A DNA stretch of 64,000 nt. Source: Alphaproteobacteria bacterium. Lineage in GTDB: Bacteria; Pseudomonadota; Alphaproteobacteria; SMXS01. This document shows positions 26,263 through 35,794 of this stretch, piece after piece. A model generated the notes under the pieces. That model saw nothing but the letters and a program-made list of their open reading frames with translations. It was not told the DNA's origin and searched no databases. Location of the stretch: NCBI GenBank assembly GCA_028284945.1, contig JANQQJ010000036.1, forward strand, positions 1 through 64,000, in the 5' to 3' direction. Both the position numbers and the translations under genes were made by a program. The first letter of the stretch is position 1; each line of letters opens with the position of its first letter.

Positions 26263-27515
26263 CCGCCCAGCCTCCAGCCACCGATATCAGTCAGGAACAG
26301 GTCGCGGATTTCCGGTGATGGAATACGCTCCAGCACCTCGCTAATAAAGCCGTCGATCAGCAGTTTTTGGGCCGCATCTTCATCCAGGCCCCGGCTTTTC
26401 AGATAAAACATCATCGAGTCGTCAAGCTCACCGACGGTGGCACCATGAGCACACTTCACGTCATCGGCGAAGATTTCCAGTTCCGGCTTGCTGCTCGCCT
26501 GCGCGGTACGCGCCAGCAACAGGTTATGATTGGCTTGCGTTGCGTCGGTGTGCTGGGCGTCCTGCCGGACGATGACCTTGCCCTGATAGACGGCGTGGGA
26601 GCCATCATCCATCACACTCTTGAACAGCTGGTCGCTGGTGGTATTGGGCACCGCATGGTCAAAGCGGGTAATGCTATCCAGCAGCTGCTTGCCACGGCCC
26701 AACGAAACGCCGGCCAGTTTGCAATCGGCGCCTTCGCCGCTCACGGTAACCTGGACCTCGTTGCGCGCCAGACTGCCGCCGCGCATGACCGAAACACCGT
26801 TAAACGAGGCATCGGCGCTCAGGGTCATCTGCATCGCGCCGATATGGAAGGCATTGACTCCTTCCTCTTGCGACCGGGCGTGTTCCAGATGGGCCCCATC
26901 ACCCAAATCGATCTGATTAACCACATTGGTCCAATAGGTCTCGCGGTTGCCAAAATAGCTTTCAACGACCGTTGCGCGCGCGCCGGCACCCACCCGGATC
27001 AGATTTCGGATCTGCGACATGCCGGGCCGGTTGGTGAAAAACAGCAAATGAATGGGCGCGTCGATATGGGCGTCTTCGGCGATTTCAATCACGGCGCCGT
27101 CCTGCATCAATGCAGCATTAAGAGCGACAAGCGCATCGTCTGGTCCTGCGGACGACAGGTCCAGCGCGTCGTTCAGAATGTCACCAGCCTCATTCAGCCT
27201 CTTGATCGAAAGGCCGGTTTCGGCTTGATCGATGTTGGAGAGCGCGTCATCCAACCGGCCATTGACGAACACCAGCGTGATCGCGTCCGGGATCAGATGG
27301 GCCGCGATGTCAGACGCCGGCAGTGACGCCGGTTCAGCAGGCGCGAAGCCGGCATTCGCGATGGGCGAAAGCTTAGTATAGCGCCAGGCTTCGCGCGCCT
27401 GTGCTGGGAAGCCGTGTTCGGCATAGCGGGCAAAGGCTGCTTCGCGCAGGGGCGCCAGCGCCCCGAACTCGGGCTTTAGGGCCTCGAACTGCTCCTGATA
27501 AGGGACGATAGACAC
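26259..27515 (-). CDS. sufD: Fe-S assembly protein SufD
   Basis: This 418-residue subunit of the SufBCD complex has the parallel beta-helix core with the C-terminal block DDVKCAHGATVGELDDSMMF, including the conserved Cys-Ala-His-Gly that contributes to the SufB-SufD interface. The N-terminal third is more variable, as usual. It lies one base after the sufC stop. Confidence 0.96.
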   Translation of the reverse strand: MSIVPYQEQFEALKPEFGALAPLREAAFARYAEHGFPAQAREAWRYTKLSPIANAGFAPAEPASLPASDIAAHLIPDAITLVFVNGRLDDALSNIDQAETGLSIKRLNEAGDILNDALDLSSAGPDDALVALNAALMQDGAVIEIAEDAHIDAPIHLLFFTNRPGMSQIRNLIRVGAGARATVVESYFGNRETYWTNVVNQIDLGDGAHLEHARSQEEGVNAFHIGAMQMTLSADASFNGVSVMRGGSLARNEVQVTVSGEGADCKLAGVSLGRGKQLLDSITRFDHAVPNTTSDQLFKSVMDDGSHAVYQGKVIVRQDAQHTDATQANHNLLLARTAQASSKPELEIFADDVKCAHGATVGELDDSMMFYLKSRGLDEDAAQKLLIDGFISEVLERIPSPEIRDLFLTDIGGWRLGG

Positions 27516-28271
27516 TTAAGCTGCCTCCGCCTCAGGCACGTAATTGGCATAGCCATCCCGCTCCAGCTCAAGCGCCAGTTCCTTGCCGCCGGAGGCGACA
27601 ATCCTGCCTTTAGCCAGCACATGCACGAAGTCGGGCTCCACATAGGTCAGCAAGCGCTGATAGTGTGTCACCAGCAGCGTGGCTTTCTCCGGCCCGCGCA
27701 ACGCGTTGATGCCTTTGGACACAACCTTGAGCGCGTCGATATCGAGGCCGGAATCGGTCTCATCGAGCACCATCAGCGTCGGGTCGAGCACCGCCATCTG
27801 GGTGATTTCGTTGCGCTTCTTTTCACCGCCGGAGAAGCCGACATTGACCGCGCGCTTCAACAGCGCGTCGTCCATTTCGAGCAGCGCGGCCTTTTCACGC
27901 AGCAGCTTTAAGAAGTCGATGCCGTCCAGCTCAGGTTCGCCGCGATGCTTGCGCGCCGCGTTGGCGGCGGTCCGCAGGAAGGTCATGCCGTTTACACCCG
28001 GCAGTTCGACCGGGTATTGAAAGCCCAGGAAGACGCCGTCGCGGGCGCGCTCATCGGCTTCCATATCGAGCAAATCCTTGCCCTGATAGGTGACCGAGCC
28101 TTCAGTGACCTCATAGCCCTCGCGCCCGGCCAGCACATAGGCCAGGGTCGACTTGCCGGAGCCATTGGGACCCATGATCGCGTGCACTTCGCCTGCATTG
28201 ATCGTCAGGTCGATGCCCTTCAGGATTTCCTTGCCGCCGATTTCAGCGTGCAGTTTTTTGATTTCAAGCAT
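27516..28271 (-). CDS. sufC: SUF ATPase SufC
   Basis: This 251-residue ABC-type ATPase energises SufBD. Walker A is GPNGSGKST (residues 35-43), the signature region is FSGGEKKRNEI and Walker B LMVLDETDSGLD. Cytosolic, without a membrane partner. Separated from sufB by about 200 bases that hold a dispersed repeat. Confidence 0.97.
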   Translation of the reverse strand: MLEIKKLHAEIGGKEILKGIDLTINAGEVHAIMGPNGSGKSTLAYVLAGREGYEVTEGSVTYQGKDLLDMEADERARDGVFLGFQYPVELPGVNGMTFLRTAANAARKHRGEPELDGIDFLKLLREKAALLEMDDALLKRAVNVGFSGGEKKRNEITQMAVLDPTLMVLDETDSGLDIDALKVVSKGINALRGPEKATLLVTHYQRLLTYVEPDFVHVLAKGRIVASGGKELALELERDGYANYVPEAEAA

Positions 28272-28310
28272 GGTTGCTCTTGTTCCTGTCCTGTGACCGA
28301 CCCGTCACCG

Positions 28311-28468
28311 CGTCATTCCCGCGGACCAGGCTACGCCGAAGCGAAGCTCTGGCTTCGCCCAGGCGAGAGGCGGGAATCCAGGAGTTGGTAGCGGTTTCTT
28401 CGGTCTTCTTCATTTTTCTTCGTTCTAACTTACTTCGACATGGACCCCCGCTTTCGCGGGGGTGACGA
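28311..28468. repeat. Dispersed palindromic repeat inside the suf operon
   Basis: CGTCATTCCCGCG (28311-28323) and GGCGGGAATCCAGGAG (28369-28384) form one palindromic half. TGGACCCCCGC/GCGGGGGTGACG around TTT (28441-28468) forms a tight hairpin whose end also mirrors the first element. This is the common GTCATTCCCGCG-type element, translated in one frame as RHPRESGGP. It occupies most of the sufB-sufC gap and could alter the stability of the sufB part of the mRNA. Confidence 0.8.
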
Positions 28469-28477
28469 CAAAACGGG

Positions 28478-29947
28478 TCAGCCAACGCTGCCTTCAAGGC
28501 TGATGCCCAGCAGTTTTTGGGCTTCCACGGCGAATTCCATCGGGAGTTCCTGCATCACTTCCTTGCAGAAGCCGTTGACGATCATGGAGACCGCTTCTTC
28601 CGGGTCGAGGCCGCGCTGGACGCAATAGAACATCTGGTCCTCGCTGATCTTCGACGTTGTCGCTTCGTGTTCGACCTGGGCCGAGGGGTTCTTCACCTCG
28701 ATATAGGGCAGGGTGTGCGCGCCACATTTGTCGCCCATCAGCAGCGAGTCACACTGGGTGTAGTTGCGCGCGCCTTCAGCCCCCGGCTGCACCCGCACAA
28801 GCCCGCGATAGGTGTTCTGTGCCTTGCCGGCTGAAATGCCTTTCGAGATGATGCGGCTCGACGTGTTCTTGCCGATATGGATCATTTTCGTCCCGGTATC
28901 GGCCTGCTGCATGTTGTTGGTCACAGCGACGGAGTAGAACTCGCCCACGGAATTGTCGCCCTGCAGAATGCAGCTCGGATATTTCCAGGTGATCGCCGAG
29001 CCGGTTTCGACCTGGGTCCAGGAAATCTTCGAGTTCTTGCCGCGGCAGGCGCCCCGCTTCGTGACGAAGTTGTAGATGCCGCCGACGCCGTCCTTGTCGC
29101 CCGGATACCAGTTCTGGACGGTGGAATATTTGATCTCCGCATCATCGAGCGCGACCAGTTCAACCACCGCCGCGTGCAGCTGGTTCTCGTCGCGCATCGG
29201 CGCCGTGCAGCCTTCCAGATAGCTGACCTTCGACCCCTCATCAGCGACAATCAGTGTCCGCTCGAACTGGCCGGTATCCTTGGTGTTGATCCGGAAATAG
29301 GTCGACAGTTCCATCGGGCACTGCACGCCCTTGGGGATGTAGACGAACGTCCCGTCGGTAAAGACCGCTGAATTGAGCGTGGCATAGGCGTTGTCGCTGA
29401 CCGGCACGACCGAACCGAGATACTTCTTCACCAGCTCCGGATGGTCCTGCACGGCCTCGGAGAACGAGCAGAAAATGACGCCGATTTCTTCCAGCTTTTC
29501 CTTATAGGTCGTGGCCACAGAGACGGAATCGAACACCGCATCGACCGCAATGTTGGGCGCGCCCTGAACGCCAGCCAGGACCTCTTGTTCCTTGATGGGA
29601 ATGCCGAGCTTCTCATAGGTCTCCAGCAGCTCCGGGTCGACCTCGTCGAGGCTCTTGGGCCCTTCCTTCTTCTTCGGGGCGGCGTAGTAGTGGATGTCCT
29701 GAAAATCAATTTCCGGATGGTGCACCTTGGCCCAGTCGGGATCGTCGGCCTTCAGCCACTTGCGGTACGCCTCAAGCCGCCACTCCAACAACCACTCCGG
29801 CTCCTCTTTCTTGGTGGAGATCAGCCGGATGATATCTTCATTCAGACCTTTAGGCGCCAGGTCAGTCTCGATGTCGGTGACAAAGCCGTACTTATAGTCA
29901 CCGGACAGGTCCTTGATAGCGTCTTCTGTTTCCAACGTGGCTGGCAT
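28478..29947 (-). CDS. sufB: Fe-S scaffold SufB
   Basis: This 489-residue core scaffold carries the family block GAKAQNT-like [14 protein letters not shown], the Arg/Asn-rich [20 protein letters not shown] with the conserved cluster-related Cys, and the C-terminal [17 protein letters not shown]. It forms the SufBCD scaffold with the two following genes. It starts 23 bases after the iscR-type gene, so both share the promoter with the IscR-type operator. Confidence 0.97.
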   Translation of the reverse strand: MPATLETEDAIKDLSGDYKYGFVTDIETDLAPKGLNEDIIRLISTKKEEPEWLLEWRLEAYRKWLKADDPDWAKVHHPEIDFQDIHYYAAPKKKEGPKSLDEVDPELLETYEKLGIPIKEQEVLAGVQGAPNIAVDAVFDSVSVATTYKEKLEEIGVIFCSFSEAVQDHPELVKKYLGSVVPVSDNAYATLNSAVFTDGTFVYIPKGVQCPMELSTYFRINTKDTGQFERTLIVADEGSKVSYLEGCTAPMRDENQLHAAVVELVALDDAEIKYSTVQNWYPGDKDGVGGIYNFVTKRGACRGKNSKISWTQVETGSAITWKYPSCILQGDNSVGEFYSVAVTNNMQQADTGTKMIHIGKNTSSRIISKGISAGKAQNTYRGLVRVQPGAEGARNYTQCDSLLMGDKCGAHTLPYIEVKNPSAQVEHEATTSKISEDQMFYCVQRGLDPEEAVSMIVNGFCKEVMQELPMEFAVEAQKLLGISLEGSVG

Positions 29948-29970
29948 AGATGTCTCGTCTGGCTAGGCGT

Positions 29971-30453
29971 TTACTGAAGTTCGTGGGCGGGTTCGGCGGG
30001 TGCCGGATTGCTGAGCGGTGTGTCGAACATGGCGGCCTGATCGGCACACAGTTCGGCCAGCGTGATGTCGTCGAGTGCCACGCGGATCGCGTTGTTGATT
30101 TTCTGCCAGGCGGAGCGAACCCCGCAGAGGGACTCGATGCTGCATTCGCCGGGGCCGTCTTCGATACATTCGGTCAGGGCGATGGGTCCGTCGACGACGC
30201 TGACGATATCAGCGACGGAGATCGCAATCGGCGCGCGGGCCAGTTTGTAGCCGCCGGACTGACCGCGTGTTGAGGTCAGCAGGCCGCCGCGCGACATCAC
30301 ACCCAATAGCTTGGCCACGGTGGGGGCAGGAATATGGGTGTCGCCCGACAGGCTGGCTGCATTGTGCAGCTTGCCGGAATCACGTTCCCACTCATGCCCC
30401 ATATGGGTCATTAGCAGGACTGCGTAATCTGCCAGTCGGGTCAGCCGGATCAT
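29971..30453 (-). CDS. iscR: Rrf2-family SUF regulator (IscR-like)
   Basis: This 160-residue regulator has an N-terminal winged helix (MIRLTRLADYAVLLM) and the ligand loop with Cys96, Cys104 and Cys110 (ECIEDGPGECSIESLC). The C-x7-C-x5-C spacing is that of the SUF-linked Rrf2 group and should hold a [2Fe-2S] cluster that reports cluster status. It is the first gene of the suf operon and probably represses it through the palindrome just upstream. Confidence 0.93.
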   Translation of the reverse strand: MIRLTRLADYAVLLMTHMGHEWERDSGKLHNAASLSGDTHIPAPTVAKLLGVMSRGGLLTSTRGQSGGYKLARAPIAISVADIVSVVDGPIALTECIEDGPGECSIESLCGVRSAWQKINNAIRVALDDITLAELCADQAAMFDTPLSNPAPAEPAHELQ

Positions 30454-30486
30454 TGTTGCCGTTTCCTTGCGCCAGAGCCATTATCA

Positions 30487-30513
30487 CATATCGGACCAAT
30501 TCAGTCCGATATG
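30487..30513. promoter_or_regulatory. IscR type 1-like operator of the suf operon
   Basis: Perfect 10-base arms CATATCGGAC (30487-30496) and GTCCGATATG (30504-30513) flank a 7-base centre CAATTCA. The 25-base core keeps the outer ATA/TAT, the GAC...AGTC half sites and the RWWWY centre of the published IscR type 1 consensus. It lies 34 bases upstream of the regulator ATG, as expected for autoregulation. Seen directly; the binder is inferred. Confidence 0.8.
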
Positions 30514-30582
30514 CTTCAAATGACATCGAGTCAGGGCAAAGTCAACGGCGATTCATCAAATCGGAGTGATTTTGTCAAGAAT

Positions 30583-30601
30583 GGCGGGGCGCAGCCCCGC
30601 C
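30583..30601 (-). terminator. Hairpin, likely terminator of the minus-strand gene at 30619
   Basis: GGCGGGGC and GCCCCGCC flank GCA, a very stable 8-base stem, 18 bases past the stop of the secreted-protein gene. On the minus strand it is followed by ATTCTTGACAAAAT, only weakly U-rich, so an intrinsic terminator is likely but not certain. Confidence 0.5.
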
Positions 30602-30618
30602 ATGCGATGCCTGCCGGT

Positions 30619-31260
30619 CTAGTTGCCGAACATTCCCGTGGGGATCTGCACCTCGTTATAGGGCACATCGGGCTTATCGAACTGGCTGCTGTCGATGGAG
30701 CCAATATCCTGTTCGACCAGCTCGATATTCTGGCTCATCCCCATCATGTTCACCCGGGTATATTGCATCACCAGGTCGTCGCTGATGCAGACCGTGCTGC
30801 CGGCCATCTGTAGCTCCCAGACCGTGCAGGCGGTCCCGTTGTGGGTGTCCGTCCCCACCTCTTTACCGCCAAAGCCGACCATAAACTGCTGATAGGCTTC
30901 TTTGGGGTCGTCCATATTCTGCATCATGTCTTTCATGGGATTGGCGATCTTGGTGCCGGTATTCGTATTGTAGTCGTAGGTGTAGACCCAGTCTTTGTCG
31001 GTCCAGCTGCCGGTCTTGGTCGCCTGATTAACGCCCATCATGGACAGCTGTGTGTCCATGAAACTGGCGGTCTCGCGGCCATGGGACCGAATGACCTGAA
31101 TCTGTGAGCCGGTCTGCATGCCGCTGACCTGATAGGTCAGGGTGGCCTCTTCGAATGGATAGAATTCAACACTGTCCCAATCTGCAGCAACAGCGCCGCC
31201 CGTGATGGAAATTGTGCCCGCGATCACCGCGGTTTTTGCGAAATTGATCGATTTACTCAA
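30619..31260 (-). CDS. Secreted protein of unknown function
   Basis: This 213-residue protein has a signal peptide (KSINFAKTAVIAGTISITGG, cleaved after AVAA). It starts with TTG at 31260, supported by AGGAGG four bases upstream; a longer frame to 31338 lacks such a site. The mature part is rich in Met, Asn, Thr and Tyr with two cysteines (TACTVWELQMAGSTVCISDD) likely to form a disulfide. The general look resembles DUF4412-like periplasmic proteins, but I cannot assign it. It is followed by a hairpin terminator and seems monocistronic. Confidence 0.7.
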   Translation of the reverse strand: MSKSINFAKTAVIAGTISITGGAVAADWDSVEFYPFEEATLTYQVSGMQTGSQIQVIRSHGRETASFMDTQLSMMGVNQATKTGSWTDKDWVYTYDYNTNTGTKIANPMKDMMQNMDDPKEAYQQFMVGFGGKEVGTDTHNGTACTVWELQMAGSTVCISDDLVMQYTRVNMMGMSQNIELVEQDIGSIDSSQFDKPDVPYNEVQIPTGMFGN

Positions 31261-31525
31261 GAAACCCTCCTGATTGTGCCCCGTCAAGGATGTAGCGGGA
31301 CGGAGCCTATCATCTGCATTTGAGCCGGTAAACGGCACGGCACTCCGCCCGAAAGGGGTGGCGGGGAAGATATAGGAGTTTGCCGGAGGTGCTGCAAACC
31401 AGCGGATTGTTTCGGCGCAACATCTCTGTAGCGGTTTTGCAATCTGGGTGTCTTCGACCTATTCTAGGTTGAATTGGGCAAAATCGAAATTTGGGTTGAT
31501 TCCCGGTCGTTTGTAGGGGATGGCT

Positions 31526-33883
31526 ATGGTCAGGCAGCTTCGCATTAGGTTGAGCGTTCTGTCCTTTCTGTGCGTGGTTTTGGGCTTCAGCAGCGTTGTC
31601 ATCGCGGCAAATGAGACGGTTGTTGTGACCGCTCAAAAACGCGAGGAGGACGTGGTCGATGTGCCGATTACGATTACGACCTTTGGCGGCGCGTTTCTGG
31701 ACTCTATCGGTGTCGAAGAATTCGATGAACTTTCGCTCTATGTGCCAGGGCTTCAGATTCAAGAGCAGAGCGTCAACAACGCAGGTTTTGTGATCCGGGG
31801 CATTACCTCAGATGAAGGGTCAGCGTTGCTGGCGCCACGGGTCTCCATATTTCAGGATGGGGTCGATATTTCGCGGTCCCGTGGATCGATTATCGAGCTT
31901 TTCGATATCGAACGTATCGAGGTGATAAAGGGTCCTCAGGCGACGCTTTTCGGAACGGCCGCTTCGATTGGGGCGATTCAGGTTATTTCCGCGCATCCAA
32001 CCGAAGAAGTCGAAGGCAAGATCTCCGTCGGCTACGGCAACTACGACGAGATCAAAACCGACGGATACATCAGTGGCCCGCTGATTGACGGCAAGTTGCT
32101 TGCCAGGATCGCATGGACGTATAAGCGCCGTGACGGATATGTTGAGAATATTGACGGCGCGCCGTTCTCGCAGAATCCCCAGTCCGAACAGGCTCGATCG
32201 CTCAATGGAACCGACACCTTTGCCGGGCGCGTGTTCTTCACTTTAATTCCGTCAGATGACGTCACTGCCGATCTGATTTTTAACTATCAGAAAGACACGC
32301 CGCCTGGGACGGCCTTCAAATCTGGGACCTTGCCGCCAACAGGCGGCTCCACGGATCCGTTCGACTTTGTTGAGTTGGGCCCTTTCGGCGTAGCACCGTC
32401 CGACCATCTGGGCGGTAAAATCGGCATTGATCGCGAAATATACAGCATTACGCTCGATGTCGACTGGGACCTGAACGAGAACTGGGCCGTTGCCTGGATT
32501 AGTAACTATCGCCAGTTTGACTCACTTGAAGTGTTTGATGCCGATGGGTCACCGGCGTTCTGGCTGGAGTTTTCGGAAGACGCCGAAAGCGAACAATGGA
32601 GTACGGAACTTCGAGTCAATTATGATTCCGGAGACCGCTTTCGAGGGTTCGTCGGCGCGAGCTTCTTCTGGGAAGACGGTGAGCAGCGCGTATCTTTCGT
32701 CACCGATGAAGCTCAGTTCGCGGCCTGTTCGCTCGGCTTTTGTGTCGCGCCCAATGGTGCCTACCTGGCGCTTGACCTAAACCCTTTCAGTCCAACCTTT
32801 CAATTGCCTGTGCCGCGTGACCTGGCGCCCGCGCTTATCAATGAAGAATTGGCGGTAAATCGGGGCCGGAACAAAACCCTCTCGCTCTATGCCGACGGCA
32901 CGTATCAGGTGCTCGACTGGCTGGAGTTCACCACCGGCATTCGATACCTGCACGAAAAGCGGCGCAGCGGCTTCATGTCGATGACCGATCCTTCCTTCGT
33001 GATCAATCCGGGCGGGGCGCTCTTGCCGATTGGCAATACATTCGGCGAGTTCGTCTTTGCGCCGGAAGAGAGCTTTGACGCCGTATTGCCGCGTTTTAAT
33101 GTGAATATTTCAGTAGGTGAAGAGTCCAACGTCTATTTCACGGTCTCTAAAGGGCGGCGAGGCTCCATCGTCAGCGTAGAAGGTAACCCGGCTGTCCCGG
33201 GCGATGTCCTTATCAATGTGCTTCCCGCTGAAATTATCTGGAACTATGAAGGCGGGGCCAAAGGCCGGTTGTTAGGTGGCCGGGTGCAGTATGACGCCGC
33301 ATTCTTTTATCAGACCTACACCAATTTTCAGACCCGGTCGGTTCGCGAGGGTATCATCGTGCCCGTCAACGGCGGATCGGCTACCGCGTGGGGGTGGGAG
33401 GCCGGTCTGGTCGGCAAGCCGGCGGAGAATATCGACCTGTTCTTCAATGTCGGATTTATCGATGCGACATTTGACGCGACGGATTCCGACGGTAATCCGC
33501 AGGCATTAGCTGGAAACCGGTTCCGCTTGACCCCGAAATGGTCCGTTTCTGCCGGCCTCTCGACGTTTCAGCCGGTTGGAAATCTGGGAGATCTGTTTTT
33601 CACGGTGACCTGGACGTTCCGGTCCAAGGTGTTTTTTGAAAACGAAAACCAACCTCTGGCGGGCCTCGACATTTCTCAAGATGCCGTTTCGCTGGTCAAT
33701 TTCCGGATCGGACTACGCGATTTCGACGAGGTTTGGGAAATCGAGTTCTATGTTAACAATGTGTTCAACAAAAAGTACCTACTGGATGCTGGTAACCTAG
33801 GTGGTAATCCGTTCTTCAACACACCGACCTTCATCGCTGGCGTCCCCCGCTTCTACGGAGTCGGTATCACCGGCCGTTTCTAA
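31526..33883 (+). CDS. TonB-dependent outer membrane receptor
   Basis: This 785-residue receptor has a signal peptide (ending VVIAANE), a TonB-box-like ETVVVTAQKREE, a plug domain (VPGLQIQEQSVNNAGFVIRG, then IEVIKGPQATLFGTAASIGAI) and a C-terminal beta-barrel ending in aromatic GVGITGRF. The second ATG (31526) has AGGGG at the right distance; the first at 31520 is too close. The substrate is unknown. The PhoD phosphatase gene begins within 30 bases, so uptake of an organophosphate or similar compound is a reasonable guess. Confidence 0.93.
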   Translation: MVRQLRIRLSVLSFLCVVLGFSSVVIAANETVVVTAQKREEDVVDVPITITTFGGAFLDSIGVEEFDELSLYVPGLQIQEQSVNNAGFVIRGITSDEGSALLAPRVSIFQDGVDISRSRGSIIELFDIERIEVIKGPQATLFGTAASIGAIQVISAHPTEEVEGKISVGYGNYDEIKTDGYISGPLIDGKLLARIAWTYKRRDGYVENIDGAPFSQNPQSEQARSLNGTDTFAGRVFFTLIPSDDVTADLIFNYQKDTPPGTAFKSGTLPPTGGSTDPFDFVELGPFGVAPSDHLGGKIGIDREIYSITLDVDWDLNENWAVAWISNYRQFDSLEVFDADGSPAFWLEFSEDAESEQWSTELRVNYDSGDRFRGFVGASFFWEDGEQRVSFVTDEAQFAACSLGFCVAPNGAYLALDLNPFSPTFQLPVPRDLAPALINEELAVNRGRNKTLSLYADGTYQVLDWLEFTTGIRYLHEKRRSGFMSMTDPSFVINPGGALLPIGNTFGEFVFAPEESFDAVLPRFNVNISVGEESNVYFTVSKGRRGSIVSVEGNPAVPGDVLINVLPAEIIWNYEGGAKGRLLGGRVQYDAAFFYQTYTNFQTRSVREGIIVPVNGGSATAWGWEAGLVGKPAENIDLFFNVGFIDATFDATDSDGNPQALAGNRFRLTPKWSVSAGLSTFQPVGNLGDLFFTVTWTFRSKVFFENENQPLAGLDISQDAVSLVNFRIGLRDFDEVWEIEFYVNNVFNKKYLLDAGNLGGNPFFNTPTFIAGVPRFYGVGITGRF

Positions 33884-33910
33884 AAAGTCATGGATTTAAG
33901 GGTTGATCGC

Positions 33911-35794
33911 ATGAAACGTTTGTCATCAGTCTTCGGACTGATCGTTGCCACGGGCTTGTTGGCTGCCTGTGGTGAGAATGGTCCAAGGGGCAGCTTTGAT
34001 CATGGTGTCGCCAGCGGCGATCCGCTCCAGGATGCAGTGATTATCTGGACCCGGTTCACCCCACTTGTTTCAGACGGCGGTCAGGAAGACGCCGCGACCA
34101 TTCCGGTCGAATGGGAAGTCACCACCGATCCTGACACCGAACAGGTTGTCGCTGAAGGCGTGTTCGAAACCAGCGCCGCCCGCGACTATACGGTCAAGGT
34201 CGATGTAACGGGTTTGGAGCCGGGCACCACATACTACTATCAGTTTGAAGTCGGCGATCAGGAGTCCGTTGTGGGCCAGACCAAGACGCTGCCGTCAGGG
34301 CCCGTAGAGCGCGCGGCACTGGCGGTCGTGTCCTGCTCTAACTATCCGTATGGCCTGTTCAACGTCTACGGCCATATTGGCGATCGAGACGACATCGATG
34401 TCGTGCTGCATCTGGGCGACTATTTCTACGAATATCCGGCTGACGGCTGGGGCAAGGACATTGCAGAGAAGCTGGGCCGGGTCTCCCTGCCGGCGCATGA
34501 GACGGTAACGCTTCAGGACTATCGCATCCGGCATGCCCAGTATCGGACGGACCCGGATCTGCAGGCGATGACTGCCCGGCACCCCTTGATTGCCGTTTGG
34601 GACGATCATGAATCGACCAATGACTCGTCGGCAGATAACGCACAGAATCATCAGCCGGAGACTGAAGGCGAGTGGGAAGCCCGCAAGCAGGCATCAGCAC
34701 AAGCCTATGCTGAGTGGTTGCCGATCCGCAGCCCGGAGCCGGACAATCTGCTGCGGATTTATCGCAGTTTCCAATTTGGCGATCTTGCCAGCCTGATGAT
34801 GCTTGATACCCGGCTGATCGGACGCTCCGCTTCGCTAGACCTGTTCCAACGGGGGCATGTCCCGTTGGTCAGCATGCCGTTTGATTTCAGTGATTTGCTT
34901 AATCCCGTCGCGATAACGGAAGGCGCCGATGTGCCGGAAGGCGCTGAGTTGCGGGACGTGCCGGTTCCCTTTGATATGACCGGGGAGGAGCCGGAACCAA
35001 TCCTTGACTATGCGCGGATTGTGGAGCTCGGGCGGATACTCGAAGCGACGCCCCACAAAATGCCCGACGGAATCCTGTTCCTGCCGGATATTGAAAGACT
35101 GCAAACAGAAATTCTAGATGATCCGGAACGCCGCATGCTGGGGGCTGCTCAGGAAACCTGGCTGCGCGACGAGCTGGTTGCTTCCAAGGCTGCGGGCGTG
35201 ACCTGGCAGATTCTCGGTCAGCAGATATTGATGGGCAACACGCCGATGCCCGATATCACCGAGCAGGTCGATCTATCGCAGAACAATGGGTGGAGCGTGA
35301 ACCGTGTGCTGCAGATGCAGTTCGGATCGGCCAACAAACTACCAGCCAATCTGGATTCCTGGGACGGCTATCCCGTTGCACGGCGCGACCTCGCTAATGA
35401 CCTGATGCAACATGCCAACAATACGGTGGTGCTGGCGGGGGATACGCACAACTTCTATGCCTTCGATTTGACCCTGGCCGACGGTGCGCCGCCCTATGCG
35501 GTTGAATTCGGTACCGGCGCGGTCAGCTCACCGGGGATGGAGGCGTTCTTTCCAGTCGATGCAGCCTATGCCCGGCAGCAGGTCATGGCGGCGAGCCGCG
35601 AGATGCGGTTCGTCGATACCAAACACCGGGGCTATCTGATGTTGGAAGTCACGCCCGATGCCAGCACGGCGCGGATGATGTCGGTCGATACGGTGTTGTC
35701 GCCCGATTCAACCGAAAACTGTGAGGCCGCGTTCCGCGTCGATGCGACGGACGACCGCGGTGTTGACCCGATGTATCCGGTGACCTGCGAGTGA
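33911..35794 (+). CDS. phoD: PhoD-like alkaline phosphatase, lipoprotein
   Basis: This 627-residue PhoD/Fe-Ca phosphodiesterase-phosphatase has a lipoprotein signal (MKRLSSVFGLIVATGLLAAC, Cys20). An N-terminal fibronectin-like domain (HGVASGDPLQDAVIIWTR, LEPGTTYYYQFEV) precedes the metal-binding motifs HLGDYFYEY, WDDHESTND and LAGDTHNFYA. A stretch of about 60 residues near 310-370 looks like an insertion. The ATG at 33911 is chosen for its lipobox; an in-frame ATG at 33890 would add seven residues. It overlaps the next gene by four bases, so the two act in one unit. Confidence 0.92.
   Translation: MKRLSSVFGLIVATGLLAACGENGPRGSFDHGVASGDPLQDAVIIWTRFTPLVSDGGQEDAATIPVEWEVTTDPDTEQVVAEGVFETSAARDYTVKVDVTGLEPGTTYYYQFEVGDQESVVGQTKTLPSGPVERAALAVVSCSNYPYGLFNVYGHIGDRDDIDVVLHLGDYFYEYPADGWGKDIAEKLGRVSLPAHETVTLQDYRIRHAQYRTDPDLQAMTARHPLIAVWDDHESTNDSSADNAQNHQPETEGEWEARKQASAQAYAEWLPIRSPEPDNLLRIYRSFQFGDLASLMMLDTRLIGRSASLDLFQRGHVPLVSMPFDFSDLLNPVAITEGADVPEGAELRDVPVPFDMTGEEPEPILDYARIVELGRILEATPHKMPDGILFLPDIERLQTEILDDPERRMLGAAQETWLRDELVASKAAGVTWQILGQQILMGNTPMPDITEQVDLSQNNGWSVNRVLQMQFGSANKLPANLDSWDGYPVARRDLANDLMQHANNTVVLAGDTHNFYAFDLTLADGAPPYAVEFGTGAVSSPGMEAFFPVDAAYARQQVMAASREMRFVDTKHRGYLMLEVTPDASTARMMSVDTVLSPDSTENCEAAFRVDATDDRGVDPMYPVTCE

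Noticed and set aside
28264-28497. Open frame on the minus strand translating to a small protein with RHPRESGGP
   Set aside because: It is the known translation of a dispersed palindromic repeat and has no independent coding signs.
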